From NCBI GenBank assembly GCA_027487735.1, contig JAIYDA010000105.1, positions 16,385 through 80,384 of the forward strand: 64,000 nt of DNA, in the 5' to 3' direction. The stretch's first letter is position 1; each line of letters opens with the position of its first letter. This document shows, piece after piece, positions 19,819 to 29,379 of the stretch. The notes under the pieces are model-generated. The model did not search any database, was not told the origin of the DNA, and saw only the letters and a list, made by a program, of their open reading frames with translations. The position numbers and the translations under genes are program-made. The DNA comes from Planctomycetaceae bacterium. Its GTDB lineage: Bacteria > Planctomycetota > Phycisphaerae > Phycisphaerales > UBA1924.

Positions 19819-21837
19819 ATGTGCGGCATCGCGGGCATCTTGTGGCGTGTGCCGAAGGCTTGGAGAAGCCCGCTGCGCCGCGTGCCCGATGCCTGGACCG
19901 CCGCGATGCTCGGCGCAATCGAGCATCGCGGGCCCGATGGGCAGGGCGTGCTGCACCTGGAGTTTGAGCGCGAGCATGACAGGCTGCTCATCGCCCTGCT
20001 GCACCATCGCCTTGCGATCATCGACGCAACTGGCGGCGCACAACCCATGCAGAGCGCCTGCACCTCGCGCGCGATCGTCTTCAACGGATGCATCGACAAC
20101 CACCGCGACCTCCGCAGCACGCTGCTCGCGCGCGGCTATCGCTTTCGAAGCCACCATAGCGACACCGAGGCCCTGCTGCACGCGCACGCCGAGTGGCGAG
20201 AGCACGTCTGCGAGCACCTCATGGGGTCGTGGGCCTTCGCCGTCGCGTGCACGCGCACGCGCGATGTGCTGTTGAGCCAGGACTTTGGCCTCGAAAAGCC
20301 GCTGTGGTGGGGCCGCCTGCACACGAGCGAGGCCTCGCAGCGGGGCAACGCGCCCGATGTGCTCGCGTTCGCCAGCGTGCCCGCCGCGCTCGCGCGCGTG
20401 CAGCGCGAGGTCGAAGGACGCGTGCACGCCGCGCACGCGGCGGACCTGCTCGCCTGGGTGCGCCACGGCGCTGCGAGCACTCCCGTGCTTTCGTGTGCGC
20501 AGCCCTTGAAAGCCCGCGGCTGCGTGGTCTCGGGCCTTGCGCTCCTCGAGCATGGGCAGCGCGCGGTGCGTGCGGCGCACTTGCCCGCGCGCGGCGAGCA
20601 CGACCTCACGCCAGGCGAAGCCGAGCACGCCCTTCGCGCCGCGGTCGCCCTGCGCATGGAGGCCGATGTGCCCGTGGGGTGCTTTCTTTCGGGAGGCATC
20701 GACTCTTCGCTCATCGCGGCCTTTGCCAAGCCCCACGCGCCGCAACTCAGCACGTTCACGGTGCGCATGCCCGACGCACGCTACGACGAATCTCGCGAAG
20801 CCGCGGCGATTGCGCGATACCTCGGCACGCAGCACCACGAGCTGGCGTGCGAGGGCGACGCCGCGAGCGATCTGCAACGGCTCATCTCGCTGCTCGGTGC
20901 GCCCTTTGGCGATAGCTCGCTCTTGCCCACGCACTGGGTGGCCCGCGCCGCACGCCAGCACTGCAAGGTCTGCCTCACGGGCGATGGTGGCGACGAGCTG
21001 TTTGTGGGCTACGAGCGCCACATCGCTGCGCTGCACATGCCGCGCGTGCGCGATGCGCTGCTCGCGCTGCGCAGCATGGGCGCGGGCAGCCCGCGCCCCG
21101 GGATGCACCACCCCAAGGGCATGCGTGCCAAGCTGTCTCGCCTGCTGCGCATGGCAGCCGGAAGCTACGCCGACGCCTTCGCGCTCTTCTCGCGCGAGCA
21201 GCTGCGCGAGCTGTTTCCTGCACACGCCAGCGTCATCGGGGGCGACGACACCGCGATCGAACACCCCGACCTCGATTTCAGCGCGTGGACTGATCCAGCT
21301 CGGCATGACATCCTCCACGCCCTGCCCAACGACATGCTTCTGAAAGCCGACCACGCGGCGATGGCCGTCGCGCTCGAAACCCGCGCTCCGTTCCTCGCTC
21401 GCGGCGTACAAACCGCGGCGCTCAGCGCGTCGCTCGCATCCCTCGTCGCGAGCGGCGGCACGCCCAGCATGCTGCGCGAGCTGTTGCCCCGGCGCAAAGC
21501 CCTGCTCCGCACGCTCGCCTCGCAGCACCTGCCCACGTGGGTTGCGAAGCGACCCAAAATGGGCTTTGCGATTCCCCTCGGCACCATGCTGCGCACCGAC
21601 AGAGGCCTGCGCGAGCTGCTGGAGCAACTGCGCACCAACGGCATGAATGACCTTGCCCGCGTCGGGCTCTTCATCCACGCCCCCGCGCTGCACGCGATGA
21701 TCGATACGCATCTCTCCGGCGCGCAGCACCACGAGCAACGGCTCTACGCCCTCATCGTGATGCAACTCTGGGCGAGGGGGCTGAAGAGCGCGACAGCAGG
21801 CCGCGACGCGCACGCGCGTCCAGCAACGCTTGCGTGA
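19819..21837 (+). CDS. asnB: Asparagine synthase (glutamine-hydrolysing)
   Basis: MCGIAGILWR N-terminal Cys; IEHRGPDGQGV; VPVGCFLSGGIDSSLIAAFA; LTGDGGDELFVGYERH. Confidence 0.93.
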   Translation: MCGIAGILWRVPKAWRSPLRRVPDAWTAAMLGAIEHRGPDGQGVLHLEFEREHDRLLIALLHHRLAIIDATGGAQPMQSACTSRAIVFNGCIDNHRDLRSTLLARGYRFRSHHSDTEALLHAHAEWREHVCEHLMGSWAFAVACTRTRDVLLSQDFGLEKPLWWGRLHTSEASQRGNAPDVLAFASVPAALARVQREVEGRVHAAHAADLLAWVRHGAASTPVLSCAQPLKARGCVVSGLALLEHGQRAVRAAHLPARGEHDLTPGEAEHALRAAVALRMEADVPVGCFLSGGIDSSLIAAFAKPHAPQLSTFTVRMPDARYDESREAAAIARYLGTQHHELACEGDAASDLQRLISLLGAPFGDSSLLPTHWVARAARQHCKVCLTGDGGDELFVGYERHIAALHMPRVRDALLALRSMGAGSPRPGMHHPKGMRAKLSRLLRMAAGSYADAFALFSREQLRELFPAHASVIGGDDTAIEHPDLDFSAWTDPARHDILHALPNDMLLKADHAAMAVALETRAPFLARGVQTAALSASLASLVASGGTPSMLRELLPRRKALLRTLASQHLPTWVAKRPKMGFAIPLGTMLRTDRGLRELLEQLRTNGMNDLARVGLFIHAPALHAMIDTHLSGAQHHEQRLYALIVMQLWARGLKSATAGRDAHARPATLA

Positions 21838-21891
21838 CCACGCCAGCCACGCGCAGCGCGAGTCGCTTCACGGCTTCACGGCTTCAAGCCT

Positions 21892-24800
21892 TCACGCCAC
21901 CCCCACCGCCAGCGCATCGCGATCGCTCAGCACGCCCCCGTCGCTCCGCACGCGCACCGTCCCATCGCGCTTCCAGCTTCGCTCGCAGCGCGGGAACTTG
22001 TCGTCATCGCGCAGGTCCAGCACGCTGGGCTCGGTCGCGCTCGCGTCGGCACGCACGATGCTCACGCCCAGCAGGTCGGCAAGCTCGACGAGATCAAACC
22101 CATCGAGCACGCCGCCAGCGTTGGGCAGCACCACGCCCGCATCCAGCGGGTTCTCGATGCCGCTGGCCTTCGCCTTCTCCAGCTTGCCCTGCGCCGCATC
22201 CAGCAGCACAAACACCTTGCTCCAGCGCTCGTCGGGCTTCACGCCAAACGCGCTCGCCACCTCGTCGCCCGTGCCGCGAGCACCAAGGAACGTGCGCAGG
22301 TGCACGCACGTGGTCGTGTCCGTGGGCGGCACCTTGTGCAGCGCGCGGAAGGCCTCATCCGCCGTGTGAGGCAGGAACGGGGCGAGCAACCGGCAGAGCC
22401 CATCGAGCATGTCCCACAGCACCGTCTGGCTCGCGCGCCGGCGTGGCGCATCGGGCTTGTCGCAATACATCCGATCCTTGATCGCCGCGAGATAGGTCGC
22501 GCTGAGCGTGCTGTTGCAGAAGTCAAACAGGGCTTTGTGCGCCGTCTGAAAGTCGTACCGCGTGAGCGCGCCAACCACGGTGCGCTCCAGCGCGTTGTAC
22601 TCGCCCAGCACCCACGCATCCAGGCTCGTGGGCGAGAGCGACGCAAGGCTCACGCAGTGCCCGTCCTGAGCAACGCCGCGCTCTGCCTGGGGAGTGCTCG
22701 TGCTGGGCACGAAGTCAAACAGGTTGCTCAGCATGAACCGCAGCGTGTTGCGCACCTTGCGATAGCTCTCGCCCGCCGTCGCGAAGAACGTCAGGTCCAC
22801 CTTGATGTCGTTCTCATACACCAGGCTGCTCACCCACCACCGCATCACGTCCACGCCAAACTCGTTCGTCAGGCTGTCCACCTCATACCGCGCCGCGTCG
22901 GGCCTGCTTTTGCTCAGCTTGCGCCCGTCTTTATCAACCATGAAGCCGTGCGTGAGCAGCGTGCGGAAGGGGGCTTGGCCCGTTGCGCCCAGCGCGGGCA
23001 GCAAGCTGAGCTGAAACCACCCGCGGTGCTGGTCGCTGCCTTCCAAATACAAATCCGCCGGATACCCCAGCCCACGAGCCCGCAGCACGCTGTTCCAGCT
23101 GCTGCCACTCTCAAACCACACGTCCAGAATGTCGCGCGTCTTCTTCAGGCTTGCATAGCCCCCCGCGAGCGCGTGCCTCATCTCGGGCGAGAGCTGCGGG
23201 TCCTTGCTCGCGTCGTAGCTCGCGAGCAACTGCTCGGGCGGCATCGCAAACCACGCATCGCTTCCCTTGCTGCGCAGCACCTCGCACACCGCGCGCACGC
23301 TCGCGCTCGTCAGCAGCACCGCGGGCTCCTCATCCGGATGAGCGTTCGCCGCGAGAGGCAGCACGAACGCCGGGATGGGCAACCCCCACGCACGCTGACG
23401 GCTGATGCACCAATCGGGCCTGCTCTCGAGCATGCCGCGCATGCGATTGCGCCCCCACTCGGGCACGAACTTCACCGGTGGCACGTCGCCACCACCAGTG
23501 CCCTCGCGCACCGCATGCAACGCCAGCTGCTGCATGCTCGCAGGCCTGCCCTGCCAATCGCGCAGGCTCTCGTCCGTGACGCTCACAAACCACTGCTGCG
23601 TGCACCGGAAGATGACGGGCGTCTTGCTGCGCCAGTCGTGCGGATAGCTGTGCATGAACTTCTGATCAAAGAACAGATGCCCGCTGTCGCGCAGGTGCTT
23701 CACCACCGCGTCGTTGGCCTTCCAGATGTTCACGCCCCGCAGCCACTCGGGCACGGTGCTGTCGTATGTGCCATCACCCTTCACCGGGCAATACACGGGC
23801 AGCGCGTGCTTCAGGCCTGTCTGATAGTCCTCGGTGCCGTGGCCCGGCGCGGTGTGCACCAGCCCCGTGCCATCCTCGGTCGTGACATAATCGGCAGGCA
23901 CGACACTCCAGATCTTTTCCAGGCTGCACGCGCGCTGCAACGCACACTTGGGCGTGCTCGTCACAAACGGATGCCTGTATCGCAGCCCCACGAGCTTGTC
24001 GCCCGTGGTCGTGGCGATCACGCTCACCTCTTCGCTCCGCGCCAGCTGCGTCACCTTCTCGATGAGCTTGCTTGCGAGCACCGTCACGTTCCCATCGATC
24101 CACACCAGCGCATACTCCACCTCCGGGTGCACCGCCACCGCGACGTTCGCGGGCAGCGTCCAGGGCGTGGTCGTCCAGATCATAAAGCACGGCTTCTGAT
24201 GAGGCCTCACGCCCGCGGGCAGCGCACGGCTCTTCTTCGCGTATGGGTCGGCTGGCTTCGCATCAGGCGCCGAAGCTTCGGTGCTTTCGTCGCCGCTTTC
24301 GTCATCCGCTTCGTCCTCGGCGCTCTGCTTCAGGCCAAACGCGTCATACACCGCGTCGGCGTCGAGTGCTTCAAAGTCGACGAATACGCTCGTGTCCTCA
24401 CGATCCTCATACTCCAGTTCGGCTTCCGCGAGCGCGGTCTCGTTCGCGATGCTCCAGTGCACGGGCTTCACAGCGCGATACACCAGCCCAGCCTTCAGCA
24501 GGTCCGCCAGCACTTCCAGCGTGCTCGCCTCATACTGCGGAGCCATCGTGAGGTAGGGGTTGTCATAGTCCGCGAGCGTGAGCAGCCGCTGCATCTGCCC
24601 CGCCTGCAGCTTGATGTACTTCTCCGCGTGCTGCTGGCACTCGCGCCGCACGATCATGTCGCGCTGGCTCACCTCCATCGTCGCGAGCTTCGCGAAGCTC
24701 CCTTTCTCCTGCATCGCCTGCATCACCTTGTGCTCGATGGGCAGGCCGTGGCAATCCCAACCCGGCACGTACGGCACGTTCTTCCCCAGCATCGTCTGGC

Positions 24801-25125
24801 TGCGCACCACAAAGTCCTTCAGGCACTTGTTCATGAGGTGCCCGAGGTGGATGCTGCCGTTCGCATAAGGCGGTCCATCGTGAAAGTTGAACGTGGGCGA
24901 TGCCTTGCGCTCCTCCCGCAGCTTGGCATACAGCCCAAGCTGCTGCCAACGCTTCAGGCTCTGCGGCTCGCTTTGCAGCAGGTTGGCCTTCATGTCAAAC
25001 TTCGTCTGCGGCAGGTTCAGCGTTTTGCGATAGCGGTTCTTGTCGGGCTTCGCCGCAGTCTGGGGCTCGGTAGTGGTCTGAGTCGTGGTCTGAGTCGGGG
25101 GCTGAGTCGGGGGCTGAGTGGTCAT
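21892..25125 (-). CDS. ileS: Isoleucyl-tRNA synthetase
   Basis: FHDGPPYANGSIHLGHLMNKCLKD (HIGH), DGRKLSKS (KMSKS-like), PGWDCHGLPIEHK. Start trimmed to MTTQPPTQPPTQ. Confidence 0.96.
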   Translation of the reverse strand: MTTQPPTQPPTQTTTQTTTEPQTAAKPDKNRYRKTLNLPQTKFDMKANLLQSEPQSLKRWQQLGLYAKLREERKASPTFNFHDGPPYANGSIHLGHLMNKCLKDFVVRSQTMLGKNVPYVPGWDCHGLPIEHKVMQAMQEKGSFAKLATMEVSQRDMIVRRECQQHAEKYIKLQAGQMQRLLTLADYDNPYLTMAPQYEASTLEVLADLLKAGLVYRAVKPVHWSIANETALAEAELEYEDREDTSVFVDFEALDADAVYDAFGLKQSAEDEADDESGDESTEASAPDAKPADPYAKKSRALPAGVRPHQKPCFMIWTTTPWTLPANVAVAVHPEVEYALVWIDGNVTVLASKLIEKVTQLARSEEVSVIATTTGDKLVGLRYRHPFVTSTPKCALQRACSLEKIWSVVPADYVTTEDGTGLVHTAPGHGTEDYQTGLKHALPVYCPVKGDGTYDSTVPEWLRGVNIWKANDAVVKHLRDSGHLFFDQKFMHSYPHDWRSKTPVIFRCTQQWFVSVTDESLRDWQGRPASMQQLALHAVREGTGGGDVPPVKFVPEWGRNRMRGMLESRPDWCISRQRAWGLPIPAFVLPLAANAHPDEEPAVLLTSASVRAVCEVLRSKGSDAWFAMPPEQLLASYDASKDPQLSPEMRHALAGGYASLKKTRDILDVWFESGSSWNSVLRARGLGYPADLYLEGSDQHRGWFQLSLLPALGATGQAPFRTLLTHGFMVDKDGRKLSKSRPDAARYEVDSLTNEFGVDVMRWWVSSLVYENDIKVDLTFFATAGESYRKVRNTLRFMLSNLFDFVPSTSTPQAERGVAQDGHCVSLASLSPTSLDAWVLGEYNALERTVVGALTRYDFQTAHKALFDFCNSTLSATYLAAIKDRMYCDKPDAPRRRASQTVLWDMLDGLCRLLAPFLPHTADEAFRALHKVPPTDTTTCVHLRTFLGARGTGDEVASAFGVKPDERWSKVFVLLDAAQGKLEKAKASGIENPLDAGVVLPNAGGVLDGFDLVELADLLGVSIVRADASATEPSVLDLRDDDKFPRCERSWKRDGTVRVRSDGGVLSDRDALAVGVA
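25074..25122 (-). repeat. 12-bp in-frame tandem repeat encoding PPTQPPTQTTTQTTTEP at the IleS N-terminus
   Basis: ggtctgagtcgt/ggtctgagtcgg/gggctgagtcgg/gggctgagtggt. Confidence 0.8.
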
Positions 25126-25484
25126 GGCGGACAATCCTTCAGTTCCGCCCGCACGCCGCGCGCGGTGCCCATCGTGGCAAAGCGCGGCTGCGAGGCAAGG
25201 GGGAGAGCATATGGAATAGAACGCGGTTGGGTGAGTGCCACGCCGCAAGCCCGGGGCATGAGCCAGTGCCCGCCCTTGCCATCGCAAGGGCCAGCGACCG
25301 AGCCCAAAGAGCCCGCAAAGGCCCAACAGAACGCAGCGAAACACCCAGTGCAGCAATCGCCAGCAGCCAAAGGCTGCGGCAGACACGATTCGCCCCGCAA
25401 GACGCGGTCGCTCACCAATGGAGCGCCGTCAGCGGGGCCGTCGAATTCGTCCAACGTGATGGAACGAGATGCTGGGCATGAGGG

Positions 25485-26045
25485 ATGATACGCGGGAGGC
25501 GAGGGAAGTGAGGGATGGAGGGATGAAGGGAAGAAGGGATGGAGGGGTAGAGGGAAGAAGGGACGAAGCACCAAGCGACCGCATCCTCGCCTCGAAGGGG
25601 CGCGCGGGTGTAGCCATGGGCAAGCGCAGCGCTGCCCGTGGAAACGACGCAGCGAATCAAGTCCGCCCCAACGCGGCGGAGGCACCTTCGCAGTTGACGC
25701 GCGATGTGAGCCTTCTCCTCTGCCCCTCTGGGGCAGTTCTCGCAACCCACACTTCTCCACGCGTTCCGCTGCGCTGCACGCGTGGCTACAACCCGTTGCC
25801 CCTTCGGGGCATACGCACACGCCGACGGCACGCGCGGATGCAGCGACCGGCAAGCTCAGTGCCGCCCGCCGACGCCTGTGCGAATCTCCGCCTGCCCAAC
25901 AGCACGCCTCCGCCCCTTCCCCACAACTCCAATCGCGACGCCCACCGCCCCACCCCGCCGCCCTACCCGACACTTCCACTATCACTCTCCGTCTCTCCCT
26001 CGTTCCCTCGTTCCCTTTTTCCCTCCATCCCTTCCTCCTCCACCC
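25485..26045. repeat. Composite foldback element A: purine-rich and pyrimidine-rich outer arms with inverted hairpin units inside
   Basis: GAAGGGATGGAGGG at 25533-25546 is reverse-complementary to part of 26012-26034; inner units at 25589-25641 and 25757-25811 are inverted relatives. Confidence 0.7.
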
Positions 26046-26062
26046 CAACCCACCAAAAACGA

Positions 26063-26092
26063 CACCACCCCGCGAGGACAAGCGGGGTGGTG
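26063..26092 (-). terminator. Intrinsic terminator of the 26157-26906 gene
   Basis: CACCACCCCGC-gaggacaa-GCGGGGTGGTG followed on the minus strand by TCGTTTTTGG. Confidence 0.8.
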
Positions 26093-26156
26093 ATCGCTTT
26101 GCTATGCCAACTGCCTAAAGGAGCTCTACCCGCGAGTTACCCCGCAGTCGAGCGTG

Positions 26157-26906
26157 TTAGCGGCGACGGCGAGTCGCAACCAGACCGCCAAGGCCAACCA
26201 GCGCGAGGCTAGCGGGGCTGGGGATCACGGTGATCGCGACGCCACCGATTTCCTTCTTCTTGATGAACGCAACCGTGCCAGCTTCGCTCACGGCAACCAG
26301 CTGGTTGTCGATCGTGACGCGGACGCGGGTCGCCTGACCGCTGATGTTGTTCGCGGCGAGGTGGGCGCTCACGTCGATGTTCGCGCCACCCGTCCACAGA
26401 CCCAGGAAGGTCGGACCGGGGTTGACGAGGTTGAAGTCACCGCTCAGAGGAGCGAACACGCCGCTGCCGCTGAGGGTGGGCACCGTCACCGGTGCGCCGT
26501 TCACTTCGAGCACATCGACGAAGTAGGCAAGGCCAACCCACACGCGGGTGTTGGCGGTGCCACTGCCCAGCAGGGTGTAATCGCCCGACTCAGAGAACTG
26601 AATCGTGGGGATGAAGTTGCCAGAGCTCGACTGGATGGTCGTGGTCAGCGTGCCATCGGTGATGTCGGGCACGCCGTTCACCGAGTTGGCGCCAAAGCTC
26701 GTGGGGCTGAAGCGCAGCGAGTTGCCCGAGATCGTCGGTGCACCGAACAGCGGAATCTGCAGCGCGGGGTTCTCCGTGCTCTGGTCTTCCGTGATGCCGA
26801 GATAGCTCACGGTCGTCCCGGACAGGTTCCCGTAGGAAATCGGCGCAGCGCTCGCCACCGAACCGGCGACGGCCACAACGCCCACAACAGCGAAACGAGC
26901 CAGCAT
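26157..26906 (-). CDS. Secreted protein with PEP-CTERM-like C-terminus
   Basis: Signal peptide MLARFAVVGVVAVAGSVASAA; tail VIPSPASLALVGLGGLVATRRRR. Confidence 0.88.
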   Translation of the reverse strand: MLARFAVVGVVAVAGSVASAAPISYGNLSGTTVSYLGITEDQSTENPALQIPLFGAPTISGNSLRFSPTSFGANSVNGVPDITDGTLTTTIQSSSGNFIPTIQFSESGDYTLLGSGTANTRVWVGLAYFVDVLEVNGAPVTVPTLSGSGVFAPLSGDFNLVNPGPTFLGLWTGGANIDVSAHLAANNISGQATRVRVTIDNQLVAVSEAGTVAFIKKKEIGGVAITVIPSPASLALVGLGGLVATRRRR

Positions 26907-27234
26907 AGCGTGTCCTCTCTCTGCTCTCTGCGAATCGAACAGCAATGTGCATCACCAAGGCACTCTGCAAGCAGAGCATCTCGAAGCGCACCCAGCTATC
27001 CGAGGAACAGCCCGCCGCAAGCGCGTCGATGCTGCTCCAGTCATGTCTCCTTGCGCGAGCACTCGCACAAGCCGATGACAGCGACCCAAGGGCCGCCTTT
27101 CGGTAATGGACTGGTACGCGATTTCGCACGCACCATCCTGCATTCGTTTGCCCGTCCACCCACTGGCTTTGTGCCGTCCGAGGCACGCCAGCTAGGTCGA
27201 GCCCACTGAGTTAAGCCCACTGGGGCAAGATCGA

Positions 27235-27978
27235 TTAGCGACGACGGCGAGCCGCCAGCAAGCCGCCCAAGCCCGCGAGCGCGAACGCGCCAGGGGTGGG
27301 GACGGTGATGGTGATGCCATCGACATCCTTCTTCTTGATGAACGCGATCGTGCCAGGCACGCTCGAAGCGATCAGCTGGTTGTCCAGACCGACCTGAATC
27401 TTGGTCGCCTGACCAGAGATGCTGTTGGCGGCGAGCAGCGCGTCAACGTTGAAGTTCACCGTGCCCTGCCAGATGCCGAGGAACACCGAGCCGCTGCCCA
27501 GATTGCTGTTGTTGGCAGTCACGACCGCCGAGCCACCCACGGGGTTGATCGCGACGCCGTTCACTTCCAGCACGCTCACAAACACGCGGATGCCCGCGAG
27601 GGTGAAGGTGGCGGCGTTGGCGGGCGAGCCGATGAGGGTGTAGTCACCCTTCTCCGAGATGATGAAGTTGTTGATCACGTTGCCGGGGCGGGCGACGATG
27701 GTCGTCTGCAGCGTGCCGTCGGTGATGTCGATCGAGCCGGGGCCACCAGCCGAAACGCCGTTGCTGCTGCTCGCGCCGAACGACACGGGGCTGAACTTCA
27801 GCGTGTCGGCGACAACCGTCGGTGCACCAAAGAGTGCCCCCGGATCGGTGTTCGAGTCTTCAGAAACGTTCTGGAAAATGACGGTGGAACCGCCAAAGTT
27901 TCCGTAGTTGATCGGAGTGGCGAGCGCCGACCCCGCAATGATGCCCACAACGCCGATAGTGGCGACCTTCACGAGCAT
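27235..27978 (-). CDS. Secreted protein with PEP-CTERM-like C-terminus, paralog of 26157-26906
   Basis: MLVKVATIGVVGIIAGSALATPINYGNFGGSTV...; tail VPTPGAFALAGLGGLLAARRRR; GAGAGGG upstream of ATG. Confidence 0.88.
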   Translation of the reverse strand: MLVKVATIGVVGIIAGSALATPINYGNFGGSTVIFQNVSEDSNTDPGALFGAPTVVADTLKFSPVSFGASSSNGVSAGGPGSIDITDGTLQTTIVARPGNVINNFIISEKGDYTLIGSPANAATFTLAGIRVFVSVLEVNGVAINPVGGSAVVTANNSNLGSGSVFLGIWQGTVNFNVDALLAANSISGQATKIQVGLDNQLIASSVPGTIAFIKKKDVDGITITVPTPGAFALAGLGGLLAARRRR

Positions 27979-28045
27979 GATGACCCTCTCTCTCTTAGCC
28001 AAACGAGTGCAGCTTCGCGGTGTCTCCGTACCACGAAGCGTCCAT

Positions 28046-28073
28046 AGGATAACGTCTTCTAAGATACATGCAA
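28046..28073 (-). promoter_or_regulatory. Candidate sigma70-like promoter upstream of the 27235-27978 gene
   Basis: TTGCAT-16 nt-TATCCT on the minus strand, about 70 nt upstream of the start codon. Confidence 0.35.
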
Positions 28074-28180
28074 GCGCATGTGGAGCGCTTTTCGCGGGTT
28101 TTTGCGCGATCTTTATCCGACCTCCGGACCGCACGCACACCAGATAACCTTGAATCCCCGCTATTGCCCCAGAAACGCCA

Positions 28181-28198
28181 CTCCCCGAGGGCGGGGAG
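28181..28198 (-). terminator. Candidate terminator hairpin downstream of pheS
   Basis: CTCCCCG-aggg-CGGGGAG. Confidence 0.4.
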
Positions 28199-28341
28199 CC
28201 CGAAGAACCCACCCAAATAGGCTGAGCGGTTTCTTCTCCCCGTAACACACAGGGTGCGACCAACACGGTTATAGCCCCTTTGCGAGGTGGAGTTCGCGCA
28301 GTTTGTGCCCGTGCTCGGGCAACGCTCGCTCAATCGCGCCG

Positions 28342-29379
28342 CTAAATCGCCCCAAGGAATCGCAGGTCGTTCTCAAACAGCAAGCGGATGTCGGGGATGC
28401 CGTACTTGCCCATCGCAAGCCGCTCGATGCCGAAGCCAAACGCGAAGCCGCGCCACTGCTCGGGGTCGATGCCGCACGCCGTGAGCACCGCAGGATCGAC
28501 CATGCCGCAGCCGCCGATCTCCATCCATCGCGGCGGCTGATCGGGGCGAAGGCTTACGCGCAGATCGAGCTCGGCGCTGGGCTCGGTGAACGGAAAAAAG
28601 CTCGGGCGTAGGCGCAGCTCTGCGGCAGGCCCGAAGTACGCGCGAGCGAAGGCGAGCAGCGTGCTCTTGAGGTCCGCCATCGACAGATCGGTGTCGATCG
28701 CGAGGCCTTCGATCTGATGAAACATGAAGCTGTGCGTCGCATCGACGGTGTCGGGGCGATAGACGCGACCGGGCGAAACGATGCGAATTGGGCCGCGAAG
28801 CTGGCCTCCGCCGTCGCGCACCGCCTGCTCCATGGTGCGAATCTGCACCGTGCTCGTCTGGCTGCGCAGCATGCGGGGCTTGGTGCCTGGCGCGGGCACA
28901 TCGACATAGAAGTTGTCCAGCGGATCGCGAGCTGGGTGCTCGGGCGGAATGTTGAGCTTCACGAAGTTGTGGTCGTCGTCCTCGAGCTCTGGGCCCACCG
29001 CAACGCTGAAGCCCATGCGAGAAAAGACATCGCATAGCTCTTCGCGCACGCGCGTGAGCACGTGGCGGCGCCCGAGGCTCTCGCTCCGCAGCAGGCCCGG
29101 CTCGGTCGGGTCGATCAGGTCCTTCGGTGCTGCGGTTGCCTCGATGCGGGCCTTGACCTCAGCGAACGCGCCCTCGATCTCAGCCTTCAGCGCGTTCACC
29201 GCCCCGCCATAGGCCGCGCGCTGGTCCTTGGGGATGTCCTTCATCGCACCCAGCAGCGACTTGAGCGAGCCCGAAGAGCCCAGAAACTCGATGCGCCAGG
29301 CCTCCAACGCCGCGGGCGAAGCCACGGCGGCAAGCTTGGAGAGGGCGTCGGTGCGGAGGGTGTTGAGCGGGTCTTGCAT
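28342..29379 (-). CDS. pheS: Phenylalanyl-tRNA synthetase alpha subunit
   Basis: MQDPLNTLRTDALSKL...FLGSSGSLKSLL...HPARDPLDNFYVD...HQIEGLAID...MEIGGCGMVDP...FGFGIERLAM. Confidence 0.96.
   Translation of the reverse strand: MQDPLNTLRTDALSKLAAVASPAALEAWRIEFLGSSGSLKSLLGAMKDIPKDQRAAYGGAVNALKAEIEGAFAEVKARIEATAAPKDLIDPTEPGLLRSESLGRRHVLTRVREELCDVFSRMGFSVAVGPELEDDDHNFVKLNIPPEHPARDPLDNFYVDVPAPGTKPRMLRSQTSTVQIRTMEQAVRDGGGQLRGPIRIVSPGRVYRPDTVDATHSFMFHQIEGLAIDTDLSMADLKSTLLAFARAYFGPAAELRLRPSFFPFTEPSAELDLRVSLRPDQPPRWMEIGGCGMVDPAVLTACGIDPEQWRGFAFGFGIERLAMGKYGIPDIRLLFENDLRFLGAI

Noticed and set aside
25126-25480. T-box riboswitch upstream of ileS
   Set aside because: No T-box core sequence or terminator/antiterminator pair recognised.
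22300-25488. 1062-aa plus-strand ORF
   Set aside because: Antisense to ileS with HIGH and KMSKS-type motifs.
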